Assembly (NCBI GenBank): GCA_903892365.1
Contig: CAITIF010000676.1
Coordinates: forward strand, 1 to 6,578
DNA from: an uncultured Pirellula sp.
GTDB lineage: Bacteria > Planctomycetota > Planctomycetia > Pirellulales > Pirellulaceae
DNA: 6,578 nucleotides
Reading direction: 5' to 3'
In this document: positions 1 to 5,196 of the stretch, in pieces
Numbering within the stretch: position 1 is the first letter of the stretch
Layout of the letters: each line of letters opens with the position of its first letter
The notes under the pieces: generated by a model
Database searches by the model: none
Told to the model about the DNA's origin: nothing
What the model saw: the letters and a program-made list of their open reading frames with translations, nothing else
Translations under genes and position numbers: made by a program

Positions 1-123
1 ATCGTTTCAGTCGACAGCTGCTTTTACTTTCCGAAGCTCCTGAGTTGGTTTCGCCCGATGGAACGTATGCTAGCCAAGTTCCCGCTGGGAGCTCAGTATA
101 TGATCTTGGCCCGCAAGCCCTAA
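1..123 (+). CDS. C-terminal end of an upstream gene, possibly a class I SAM-dependent methyltransferase (5' partial)
   Basis: Frame 1 is open from the first base for 40 codons and ends at TAA (121-123). The tail contains LLSWFRPMERMLAKFPLG and ends YMILARKP. A hydrophobic strand followed by a short basic end (ILARKP) resembles the last beta-strand of class I methyltransferases acting on sugars, lipids or quinones. That family link is recalled by pattern only, because the SAM-binding motifs would lie upstream of the window. Codon use looks like the downstream genes. A longer overlapping frame starting at 45 runs through the 26-bp tandem repeat with low-complexity Pro/Thr content and looks spurious. 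No convincing terminator follows the stop codon. I am moderately sure this is a real gene end and unsure of the function. Confidence 0.5.
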   Translation: MVSVDSCFYFPKLLSWFRPMERMLAKFPLGAQYMILARKP

Positions 124-385
124 CGCAAGGCTGCCCGCCCAACCCGAACGGTGCCACCCACCGCCCAACCCGAACGGTGCCACCCACTGTTTATTTCCCC
201 CTCACCGGCGGTAGCAGCGCGATTCTATGCTCAATCAAGAAGTGAGATTGCAGATAGGGCATGCACCGAAAGCACGCTCGGCGTCGCGAGGGCGTAGGCG
301 GGGGCGCTTTGGCAGCGCAAATGGGGGGACATCATCGACCGTCAAGAGGAATGCAAGAACCATCAAGATGATGAGTCTACCAATG
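124..385. other. Non-coding spacer between the partial gene and the tRNA-Val unit
   Basis: Apart from the 26-bp tandem duplication, this stretch shows no credible gene. Frames crossing it are short, compositionally odd, and either continue antisense into the tRNA or run through the repeat. A perfect small dyad lies at 304-318 (GCGCT, five-base loop, AGCGC) with no T-run on either side, so it is not a standard terminator. Confidence 0.6.
136..187. repeat. Perfect 26-bp tandem duplication (two copies)
   Basis: Bases 136-161 and 162-187 are identical 26-mers placed head to tail. Each begins CGCCCAACCCGAACGG and ends TGCCACCCAC. They lie in the non-coding stretch between the partial gene end and the tRNA terminator. 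The unit is strongly C-rich on this strand and has no obvious internal dyad. It may belong to a dispersed intergenic repeat family of this genome, but one window cannot show that. Confidence 0.9.
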
Positions 386-410
386 AAAAACCAGCCATTT
401 TGCAGGCTGG
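386..410 (-). terminator. Intrinsic terminator of the tRNA-Val transcript
   Basis: On the minus strand a perfect 6-bp stem, CCAGCC / GGCTGG (410-405 with 396-391), closes an eight-base loop and is followed at once by five T residues (390-386). It starts about 37 bases after the 3' end of the tRNA and matches a rho-independent terminator in form and position. Confidence 0.75.
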
Positions 411-426
411 TGATGGTTGCGAGAAT

Positions 427-443
427 GTTGCTGATGGAGCAAC
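427..443 (-). other. Hairpin immediately downstream of the tRNA 3' end
   Basis: A perfect 6-bp dyad, GTTGCT / AGCAAC with a five-base loop, begins three bases past the tRNA discriminator base on the transcribed strand. No T-run follows it, so it is probably not the terminator. A stem this close to an acceptor end that lacks encoded CCA could mark or block 3' trailer processing. That role is inferred. Confidence 0.5.
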
Positions 444-446
444 AAG

Positions 447-520
447 TGGACGATATTGGACTCGAACCAACGACCCCCACGATGTCAACGTGGTGCTCTA
501 ACCAACTGAGCTAACCGTCC
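447..520 (-). tRNA. tRNA-Val (anticodon GAC)
   Basis: The reverse complement folds as a complete 74-nt cloverleaf. The acceptor GGACGGT pairs with ATCGTCC including one G-U. The D arm is GCTC/GAGC with loop AGTTGGTTA. The anticodon stem is CCACG/CGTGG with loop TTGACAT. The variable loop has 5 nt. The T arm is GTTGG/CCAAT with loop TTCGAGT. The anticodon GAC reads GUC and, by wobble, GUU valine codons. The discriminator base is A, as usual for tRNA-Val. The 3' CCA is not encoded and must be added by nucleotidyltransferase. The gene appears to be a single-tRNA transcription unit with its own promoter and terminator, divergent from the ketosynthase-like gene. Confidence 0.96.
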
Positions 521-532
521 GGGTTGCTTGCG

Positions 533-560
533 ATTGTCGTGAATGAGCCTGGAGTGTCAA
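533..560 (-). promoter_or_regulatory. Sigma-70-type promoter of the tRNA-Val gene
   Basis: On the minus strand there is a consensus -35 box TTGACA (560-555), a 16-bp spacer and a -10 box GACAAT (538-533, four of six consensus bases). The -10 box ends 12 bases before the first tRNA base, which puts the predicted start a few bases upstream of the mature 5' end, typical for a tRNA gene. Confidence 0.65.
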
Positions 561-594
561 GTTCATTTGGGGCCCGCATCCAACCTTCCTTTGG

Positions 595-623
595 TTGTCG
601 AATCCGAGACTGCCGGTTATGCT
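595..623 (+). promoter_or_regulatory. Candidate promoter for the ketosynthase-like gene / fab cluster
   Basis: TTGTCG (595-600) and TATGCT (618-623) are separated by exactly 17 bp and would start transcription near 630, leaving a leader of about 50 nt before the ATG at 683. The -10 box matches four of six consensus bases. A second weaker pair, TTGACT (650-655) and GATTCT (673-678), would give a nearly leaderless message. Neither is strong. Confidence 0.3.
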
Positions 624-682
624 GCTGGCTCCACTGGTTTTCTGTGTTCTTGACTCAAGCCTTGCAGCAATCGATTCTGATC

Positions 683-2026
683 ATGTCCAACCCTAGTCAA
701 CGTGTCGTTATCACCGGGCTCGGAGTGGTTTGCCCTCTCGGACGTGAATTAGACGCCCTTTGGAACAATCTCACCGGCCTCCGCAGCGGTGTCTCCACGC
801 TGGACTGCCTGCCAGAAAACGGGTTAGACCTGCGTTTTGGCGGACAATCCAAATGCTTCACCGGCGATATCGAGAACTTTGGCCCTCTCGAAAAAACGCT
901 GCAGCGAGCCATCAAAAAGAACCAAAAAGTCATGTGCCGCGAGATCGAAATGGGGGTCGCGGCTTGCCAAATGGCACTCGCTCACTGCGGCCTGGCCGAT
1001 CCAGCTTCGCGTAACCCCGAACGAACCGGGATCGTTTACGGCAGCGATTACATTCTGACTCGGCCGGAAGAGTTTGCAGATGGGGTCACCGCCTGCTTTA
1101 ATGCCGATAAACAGTTTCAAATTGCCCGTTGGCCCACCGAGGGACGAGCCAAAGTCAATCCATTGTGGCTTTTGAAGTATCTGCCCAACATGCCCGCTAG
1201 CCACGTTGCTATTTACAATGATTTAAGAGGGCCAAGCAATTCCGTCACCATTCGCGAGGCAAGCAGTGCCGCCTCCATTACCGAAGCGGTTGCGACCATC
1301 CGTCGCGGCGTGGCCGACGTCATGTTGGCTGGTGCAACCGGTTCGAAACTGGAGCCCCTCAAGGCATTGCACTTTACCATTGCAGATTCTTTGGCTAAAG
1401 ATCGAGCCAACCCGTCCGAAATGAGCCGTCCATTCAGCTCCGATCGCGATGGTTCGGTCTTAGGGGAAGGGGCCGGGGCACTGGTTTTGGAATCCCTGGA
1501 ACACGCGATTGCCCGAGGGGCCAAAATTTGGGGAGAAATTGTTGGAGGGGTCGGGTCTGCAGTCGGACCCACTTTCCAAGGGGAAAAACGTGATTTTGTA
1601 CGTATTGCAACCGCCAATGTCCTATCCGGCTTGATTCAGAAAGGTCGCGAACACGGGCTGAAATTCCAGCCCGATGATTGGCATATCCACGCCTGTGGCA
1701 AAAGCGAAGTGCTTGGCGATCGGTCGGAAGCGGCCGGTATTTCGGATGCATTGGGGGGTACCAAGGCGTCCGTAACGGCTGCCAAGAGCTATTTTGGCAA
1801 TTTGGGGGCCGGAAGCGCGGCTGTCGAAATCGTCGCGAGCTGCCTAGCCATGGATCAACAAAAACTGTTCCCGGTCCTAAATTGCTCTAGTTTGGACCCT
1901 GAATGTCCGATCCAGGTTGCAACCGAAGGTAATAATGCCCAGCCAGGAAATGCATTTGTCAGCCTTTCCTACTCCGCTCAGGGGCAAGCTTGCGGAGTCT
2001 TGGTTCAGCGAGTGCTTTCGGCTTGA
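683..2026 (+). CDS. FabF-like beta-ketoacyl-ACP synthase homologue lacking the Cys-His-His catalytic residues
   Basis: The 447-residue protein has the thiolase fold of KAS I/II enzymes. It opens with RVVITGLGVVCPLG (residues 7-20) and retains LPNMPASHVAIYNDLRGPS (167-185), ADVMLAGATG (211-220), RPFSSDRDGSVLGEGAGALVLE (249-270), LGD and E349, and the lysine motif AAKSYFGN (366-373). The catalytic positions are altered. The nucleophile Cys of TACTSG aligns without gaps to E192 (TIREASS). The first His (NAHGTS) aligns to C338 (HACGKS). The second His (TGH) aligns to N373 (FGN). The C-terminal GFGGTN gate loop reads YSAQGQ. Condensation activity is therefore unlikely. Such degenerate ketosynthases are known as chain-length factors paired with an active KS, but here the role is open. 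The ATG at 683 is chosen because the fold begins directly after it. An in-frame TTG at 524 would add 53 residues with no homology and overlap the tRNA promoter. There is no clear Shine-Dalgarno. The gene precedes rpmF by 80 bp. Confidence 0.88.
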   Translation: MSNPSQRVVITGLGVVCPLGRELDALWNNLTGLRSGVSTLDCLPENGLDLRFGGQSKCFTGDIENFGPLEKTLQRAIKKNQKVMCREIEMGVAACQMALAHCGLADPASRNPERTGIVYGSDYILTRPEEFADGVTACFNADKQFQIARWPTEGRAKVNPLWLLKYLPNMPASHVAIYNDLRGPSNSVTIREASSAASITEAVATIRRGVADVMLAGATGSKLEPLKALHFTIADSLAKDRANPSEMSRPFSSDRDGSVLGEGAGALVLESLEHAIARGAKIWGEIVGGVGSAVGPTFQGEKRDFVRIATANVLSGLIQKGREHGLKFQPDDWHIHACGKSEVLGDRSEAAGISDALGGTKASVTAAKSYFGNLGAGSAAVEIVASCLAMDQQKLFPVLNCSSLDPECPIQVATEGNNAQPGNAFVSLSYSAQGQACGVLVQRVLSA

Positions 2027-2106
2027 CAGGTCATGCGGAAGCTCGTAACCTCTTGGTCCTTCAAAAAACCTGTGTCACCCTTATTGATTTAGTTTGAGTC
2101 CGAAAA

Positions 2107-2289
2107 ATGGCAGTTCCAAAGCGACGTCACTCCAACTCACGATCTGGCAAGCGTCGAGCCCACCATGCCAAGAAGCCCCGTCAGCTTCACGTGTGCCCGA
2201 AGTGCAGCACCGTCACACCAACGCACACCGTTTGCCCTAAGTGCGGCCATTACATGGGTCGTGTCGTCGTCCAAATGGGCGAAGAGTAG
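2107..2289 (+). CDS. rpmF: Large ribosomal subunit protein bL32
   Basis: The 60-residue product is a full-length bL32, a component of the 50S subunit. It starts MAVPKRRHSNSRSGKRRAHH, the hallmark basic N-terminus of the family. It continues into a zinc ribbon with two CxxC pairs, C30-P-K-C33 and C43-P-K-C46, so this is the zinc-binding form. The start is fixed by the conserved MAVPKR and by the length. Linkage of rpmF to fatty acid genes (rpmF-plsX-fabH-fabD in proteobacteria) is well known. Here it lies between the degenerate ketosynthase gene and fabD, with spacers of 80 bp before and 184 bp after. No strong Shine-Dalgarno is visible. Confidence 0.97.
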   Translation: MAVPKRRHSNSRSGKRRAHHAKKPRQLHVCPKCSTVTPTHTVCPKCGHYMGRVVVQMGEE

Positions 2290-2319
2290 GCGAACAAGCT
2301 AGATCCTTTGAGGGGAATT

Positions 2320-2396
2320 TCGGAGAATGTGTTGAAGTTCTTCTGGGGTGCCCTTCAGGTGAAGCTGTTGACGCAAGCTGCGATTTTTTTCTCCGA
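2320..2396 (+). promoter_or_regulatory. Potentially structured RNA spacer upstream of fabD
   Basis: An 8-bp perfect inverted repeat (TCGGAGAA at 2320-2327, TTCTCCGA at 2389-2396) encloses two smaller perfect stems: CTTCA/TGAAG at 2353-2364 with a two-base loop, and CGCA/TGCG at 2372-2382 with a three-base loop. The latter is followed by A and seven T residues (2384-2390), so it could act as a weak terminator or attenuator. The last two T residues also belong to the closing arm, so the two pairings may compete. All stems are short and the regulatory role is inferred. Confidence 0.35.
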
Positions 2397-2473
2397 GGTG
2401 TTCGTCTGTAGCCTCGTTTGATCCATGATTTGCCTCCCATAGAAGTTCTAGGTAGATAGGGGAATTCTGCAAA

Positions 2474-3385
2474 ATGCCGAAGGTCGCTTTGCTTTTCCCT
2501 GGACAGGGAGCTCAATTTCTAGGAATGGGCAAAGGGCTGTCCGATCGCAGTTCGGCCGCTCGCGAGCTCTTTCAAAGAGCTTCATCGATTTTGGGTTATG
2601 ATTTGGCAAAATTGTGTGCCGAGGGCCCAGAGTCGGATTTACACCTGACCAATTTCAGTCAACCTGCGTTGTTTGTGCATTCGATGGCGGCGCTCACTGA
2701 TTTTCTTGACCAGCGAGACGGGTTGCTCGATTCAGTCGTCGCTGTTGCCGGGCTCAGTCTGGGCGAATACAGCGCATTGTGCTGTGCAGGCGCTATCAGT
2801 TTTGACGATGGAGTGCGACTGGTGCAACAACGAGGAGCAGCCATGCAAGAGGCTGCTTTGGCGATCCCAAGCGGCATGGCAAGCGTGCTTGGTCTGAGCC
2901 GCGAACAAGTGGATGCCGTTTGCGATGCTGCTCGTTTGCCTGGCGAGATCCTTCAAGTGGCGAACCTTTTGTGCCCAGGGAACATCGCAATATCCGGACA
3001 TGCTGCTTCTCTCGATGCCGCAGAAGCGAAGGCGACCGAGGCGGGGGCTTCGCGATTTATTCGACTGAGTGTCGCTGGCGCTTTTCATACCGACATCATG
3101 CAGCCTGCCGTAGAACGACTGCAAAACGCACTGAGCTCTACCCATTTCAACAGCCCACGTTTCCCGCTTTATGCGAACGTTGATGCCCAACCGCACACGC
3201 TCGCTGCGGATTTTCCTCCCTTGTTGACGAAACAAGTTGTTTCGCCGGTGTTGTGGGAGCGAACTCTCGGCCAGTTGCTCGCTTCTGGGGTCGATCAATT
3301 TTATGAAATCGGTGCGGGACGCGTCTTGGCGGGTACGCTGAAGCGAGTGGACCGAAAAGCGGCCTGCGAGTGTTTTGGTGATTAA
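2474..3385 (+). CDS. fabD: Malonyl-CoA:ACP transacylase
   Basis: FabD transfers malonate from CoA to the phosphopantetheine arm of acyl carrier protein, giving the extender unit for cytosolic type II fatty acid synthesis. The 303-residue length fits the family (about 310). Visible motifs are the N-terminal FPGQGAQ (8-13 region), the nucleophile elbow GLSLGE with S95, R120 in VQQRG (the malonyl carboxylate-binding arginine), H205 in AGAFHT as the catalytic partner, and Q254 in LTKQVVSPV. The end, YEIGAGRVLAGTLKR, is also typical. The ATG is supported by the conserved start MPKVALLFPGQG and by an AGGGGA purine tract ten bases upstream, the best ribosome-binding candidate in the window. fabG follows after 24 bp, so the two are probably co-transcribed. 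All catalytic residues are intact. Confidence 0.97.
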   Translation: MPKVALLFPGQGAQFLGMGKGLSDRSSAARELFQRASSILGYDLAKLCAEGPESDLHLTNFSQPALFVHSMAALTDFLDQRDGLLDSVVAVAGLSLGEYSALCCAGAISFDDGVRLVQQRGAAMQEAALAIPSGMASVLGLSREQVDAVCDAARLPGEILQVANLLCPGNIAISGHAASLDAAEAKATEAGASRFIRLSVAGAFHTDIMQPAVERLQNALSSTHFNSPRFPLYANVDAQPHTLAADFPPLLTKQVVSPVLWERTLGQLLASGVDQFYEIGAGRVLAGTLKRVDRKAACECFGD

Positions 3386-3409
3386 GTTTCTTTGATTCCG
3401 AAAGCAATT

Positions 3410-4177
3410 ATGACTGAGAATACCTTTGGTTTATCTGCGAATCTCACCGGCCAGGTGGCTCTTGTCACGGGCGCTTCGCAGGGGCTTGGCCAAGCTGTTG
3501 CAATTCGACTTGGCTTGAATGGTGCTAAAGTTTTGTGCGTCGCTCGAAACGCCGACAAGCTCGCTGACACGGTCGGACAGATTCAAGCAGCCGGCGGAGA
3601 AGCGATTGCAATCGCGTGCGACGTCACTGACCGGCCTTCGATCGAAAAGCTGTTCGAAGAAGTAGAAACCGTTCACAAGCGGCTCGATATTTTGGTGAAC
3701 AATGCGGGTATCACCCGGGACACTCTGTTGCCACGCATGACTGATTTGCAATGGGATGAAATCATCGCTGCGAACTTGACCAGCTGCTTTCTTTTCTGCC
3801 GAGCTGCAACGCGAGTCATGATGGGGCAGCGATATGGTCGTATCGTGAACATGTCCAGTGTGTCAGGGCTTATTGGAAATCCCGGGCAAACTAACTACTC
3901 CGCGACAAAAGCGGGCATGATCGGTTTTACCAGATCCCTTGCTAAGGAAATGGCCAAGAGAAAAATTACGGTAAACGCGGTGGCACCGGGGTTCATTGAA
4001 AGCGATATGACTCGGGCCTTGGGTGACGTGGTGACCGATGAAGTCAAGAAGCGAATCCCTGCAAACAGGCTAGGGACTGCTGATGACGTTGCAGCTTGTG
4101 TTCTGTTCTTGGCGAGCCCGGCTGCTAGCTACGTTACCGGCCAAGTGATCACCGTTGACGGTGGAATGACAGGCTAG
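3410..4177 (+). CDS. fabG: 3-oxoacyl-[ACP] reductase
   Basis: FabG is an NADPH-dependent short-chain dehydrogenase that performs the first reduction in each fatty acid elongation cycle. The 255-residue protein shows the Rossmann motif TGASQGLG (20-27), the NNAG motif (97-100), the catalytic tetrad N122, S150, Y163 and K167 (in NYSATKAG), and the C-terminal ASYVTGQVITVDGGMTG signature of the FabG type. Many SDRs look like FabG, but its place 24 bp behind fabD makes the assignment firm. ATG 3410 is preferred. An upstream in-frame TTG at 3392 would add six residues and begin six bases after the fabD stop codon. In many bacteria acpP follows directly. Here no acpP is found and kdsA comes next. 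Confidence 0.95.
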   Translation: MTENTFGLSANLTGQVALVTGASQGLGQAVAIRLGLNGAKVLCVARNADKLADTVGQIQAAGGEAIAIACDVTDRPSIEKLFEEVETVHKRLDILVNNAGITRDTLLPRMTDLQWDEIIAANLTSCFLFCRAATRVMMGQRYGRIVNMSSVSGLIGNPGQTNYSATKAGMIGFTRSLAKEMAKRKITVNAVAPGFIESDMTRALGDVVTDEVKKRIPANRLGTADDVAACVLFLASPAASYVTGQVITVDGGMTG

Positions 4178-4196
4178 TCGACGAACGGGCCAGGCT

Positions 4197-4224
4197 TCTA
4201 GCGGGCTTGATCTAGCGGGCTTAA
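4197..4224. repeat. Imperfect 14-bp tandem duplication after fabG
   Basis: TCTAGCGGGCTTGA (4197-4210) is followed at once by TCTAGCGGGCTTAA (4211-4224), differing at one base. It lies in the 118-bp spacer between fabG and kdsA, where acpP is found in many other genomes. It looks like a small slippage product. Confidence 0.8.
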
Positions 4225-4229
4225 TGGAG

Positions 4230-4260
4230 CTCAATCCTAGATCACCCCCAATTGATTGAG
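4230..4260. promoter_or_regulatory. Inverted repeat upstream of kdsA
   Basis: CTCAATC (4230-4236) and GATTGAG (4254-4260) form a perfect 7-bp dyad with a 17-base centre. A third GATTGAG stands at 4281-4287, just before the kdsA start at 4296. Three copies of one heptamer in 60 bp, two of them as a dyad, could be a protein-binding site or an mRNA stem. No T-run follows it, so it is not a standard terminator. Confidence 0.3.
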
Positions 4261-4295
4261 TCTTCCAAAACCGAAACCTGGATTGAGCAACGACC

Positions 4296-5141
4296 ATGCA
4301 ACCGTTGAAAAGAACAGAATGTGTTTCCGTCGGATCACATGTTTGCGGGGACCTTGGCTCGTTGTTACTGATAGCCGGTCCGTGCGTTATCGAGTCGGCT
4401 GACTTATGCCTGTCGATTGCGCAACGGGTTGCCGATATTTGTGCCAAGCTTGGCGTGAATTATGTCTTCAAGGCAAGTTTTGATAAAGCAAATCGGACCA
4501 GTGCCGGAAGCTATCGCGGACCGGGAGTCGACGAAGGCTTGCAAGTGCTAGAGCAAGTGAAAAAGAAAGTCGGGTGCCCGGTAACCACCGATGTACATCT
4601 TCCGGAGCAAGCAATTGTGGTGGCCGAGGTCTGCGATCTGCTTCAGATCCCTGCCTTTTTGGCCAGACAAACGGATCTTTTGGTGGCGTGCGCCAGCACC
4701 GGAAAGCCGCTGAATGTGAAGAAGGGGCAATTTATGGCTCCTTCTGACATGAAGTACGTCGTTGAAAAGGTCGCGTCGGCAGGCAAGGGTGGATTGATGT
4801 TGTGTGAACGCGGCACTTTTTTTGGCTACGGCCGGCTGGTTAACGATATGACCGGGCTTCCCGCTATGCGCGGTCTTGGTGTCCCAGTCATTTTCGATGC
4901 CACTCATTCTGTGCAGCAACCTGGCGGGCTCGGGGGGGCAACCGGCGGAAATCGATCCATGGTGGAACCGCTTGCTCGTGCGGCTGCCGCTGTAGGCATC
5001 GATGGGGTCTTTTTCGAAACTCATCCAAATCCAGATCAGAGTCCCAGCGATGGGCCAAATATGGTGCCTCTGGATCAATTCGAACAAGTTTTAACGCGGG
5101 TAGTAACGATCTGGCGAACCGTAGCCAAAATGGATGCGTAG
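4296..5141 (+). CDS. kdsA: 3-deoxy-8-phosphooctulonate synthase (KDO-8-phosphate synthase), metal-dependent class
   Basis: KdsA condenses phosphoenolpyruvate with D-arabinose 5-phosphate to KDO-8-phosphate, the precursor of the KDO that links lipid A to the LPS core. The 281-residue protein is full length. Motifs seen are [10 protein letters not shown] (25-34), FDKANRTS (62-69), YRGPG (73-77), TDVHLPEQ (98-105), ARQTDLL (123-129), KKGQFMAP (142-149), [12 protein letters not shown] (170-181), [10 protein letters not shown] (201-210) and [17 protein letters not shown] (239-255). Cysteine C30 at the first metal position, with H204, E241 and D252, has the spacing of the metal ligands in the Aquifex aeolicus enzyme. 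This indicates the metal-dependent class II rather than the Asn-containing E. coli type. The start leaves 27 residues before AGPC, as in relatives. The gene follows fabG after 118 bp with no obvious Shine-Dalgarno. Confidence 0.97.
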   Translation: MQPLKRTECVSVGSHVCGDLGSLLLIAGPCVIESADLCLSIAQRVADICAKLGVNYVFKASFDKANRTSAGSYRGPGVDEGLQVLEQVKKKVGCPVTTDVHLPEQAIVVAEVCDLLQIPAFLARQTDLLVACASTGKPLNVKKGQFMAPSDMKYVVEKVASAGKGGLMLCERGTFFGYGRLVNDMTGLPAMRGLGVPVIFDATHSVQQPGGLGGATGGNRSMVEPLARAAAAVGIDGVFFETHPNPDQSPSDGPNMVPLDQFEQVLTRVVTIWRTVAKMDA

Positions 5142-5170
5142 CCGAACTAGCGGCGTTTCGTTTCTGGTTT
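5141..5170 (+). terminator. Weak candidate terminator after kdsA
   Basis: GCCG (5141-5144, starting at the last base of the stop codon) pairs with CGGC (5151-5154) over a six-base loop. A T-rich but interrupted tract (GTTTCGTTTCTGGTTT) follows. A four-pair stem without a continuous T-run is marginal, so read-through into the next gene is possible. Confidence 0.25.
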
Positions 5171-5184
5171 TGGAAAGTTGTTGT

Positions 5185-5190
5185 TAGAAT
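5185..5190 (+). promoter_or_regulatory. Candidate -10 box just upstream of the exported-protein gene
   Basis: TAGAAT matches five of six -10 consensus bases and ends six bases before the ATG at 5197. If used, transcription would begin at or beside the start codon and give a leaderless message. No good -35 box is seen 16-18 bp upstream, so support is thin. Confidence 0.25.
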
Positions 5191-5196
5191 TCGGTT

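Noticed and set aside
45..245. 66-codon plus-strand open frame
   Set aside because: It overlaps the better-supported gene end at 1-123 in another frame, then runs through the 26-bp tandem repeat, giving a duplicated Pro/Thr-rich peptide. It has no family resemblance.
304..318. Perfect 5-bp hairpin (GCGCT/AGCGC) as a terminator of the upstream gene
   Set aside because: There is no T-run on either strand, and the stem is about 180 bases past the stop codon.
227..514. 95-codon plus-strand open frame and its minus-strand counterpart at 235-480
   Set aside because: Both run through the tRNA-Val gene and its terminator. The tRNA evidence is decisive and the peptides have no recognisable features.
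524..682. Upstream extension of the ketosynthase-like gene from a TTG at 524
   Set aside because: The 53 extra residues are Cys- and Ser-rich with no homology, would cover the tRNA promoter, and come before the normal KAS N-terminus (RVVITGLG), which starts right after ATG 683.
2732..3298. 188-codon minus-strand open frame inside fabD
   Set aside because: It is antisense to an intact fabD with all catalytic residues. Its composition is that expected of a shadow frame and it has no known motif.
4178..4295. Possible hidden acpP between fabG and kdsA
   Set aside because: The spacer is only 118 bp, too short for the roughly 80-codon gene, and no frame shows the DSL phosphopantetheine attachment motif.
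4548..5087. 179-codon minus-strand open frame inside kdsA
   Set aside because: It is antisense to a fully conserved kdsA. It has no motif and no plausible start signal.
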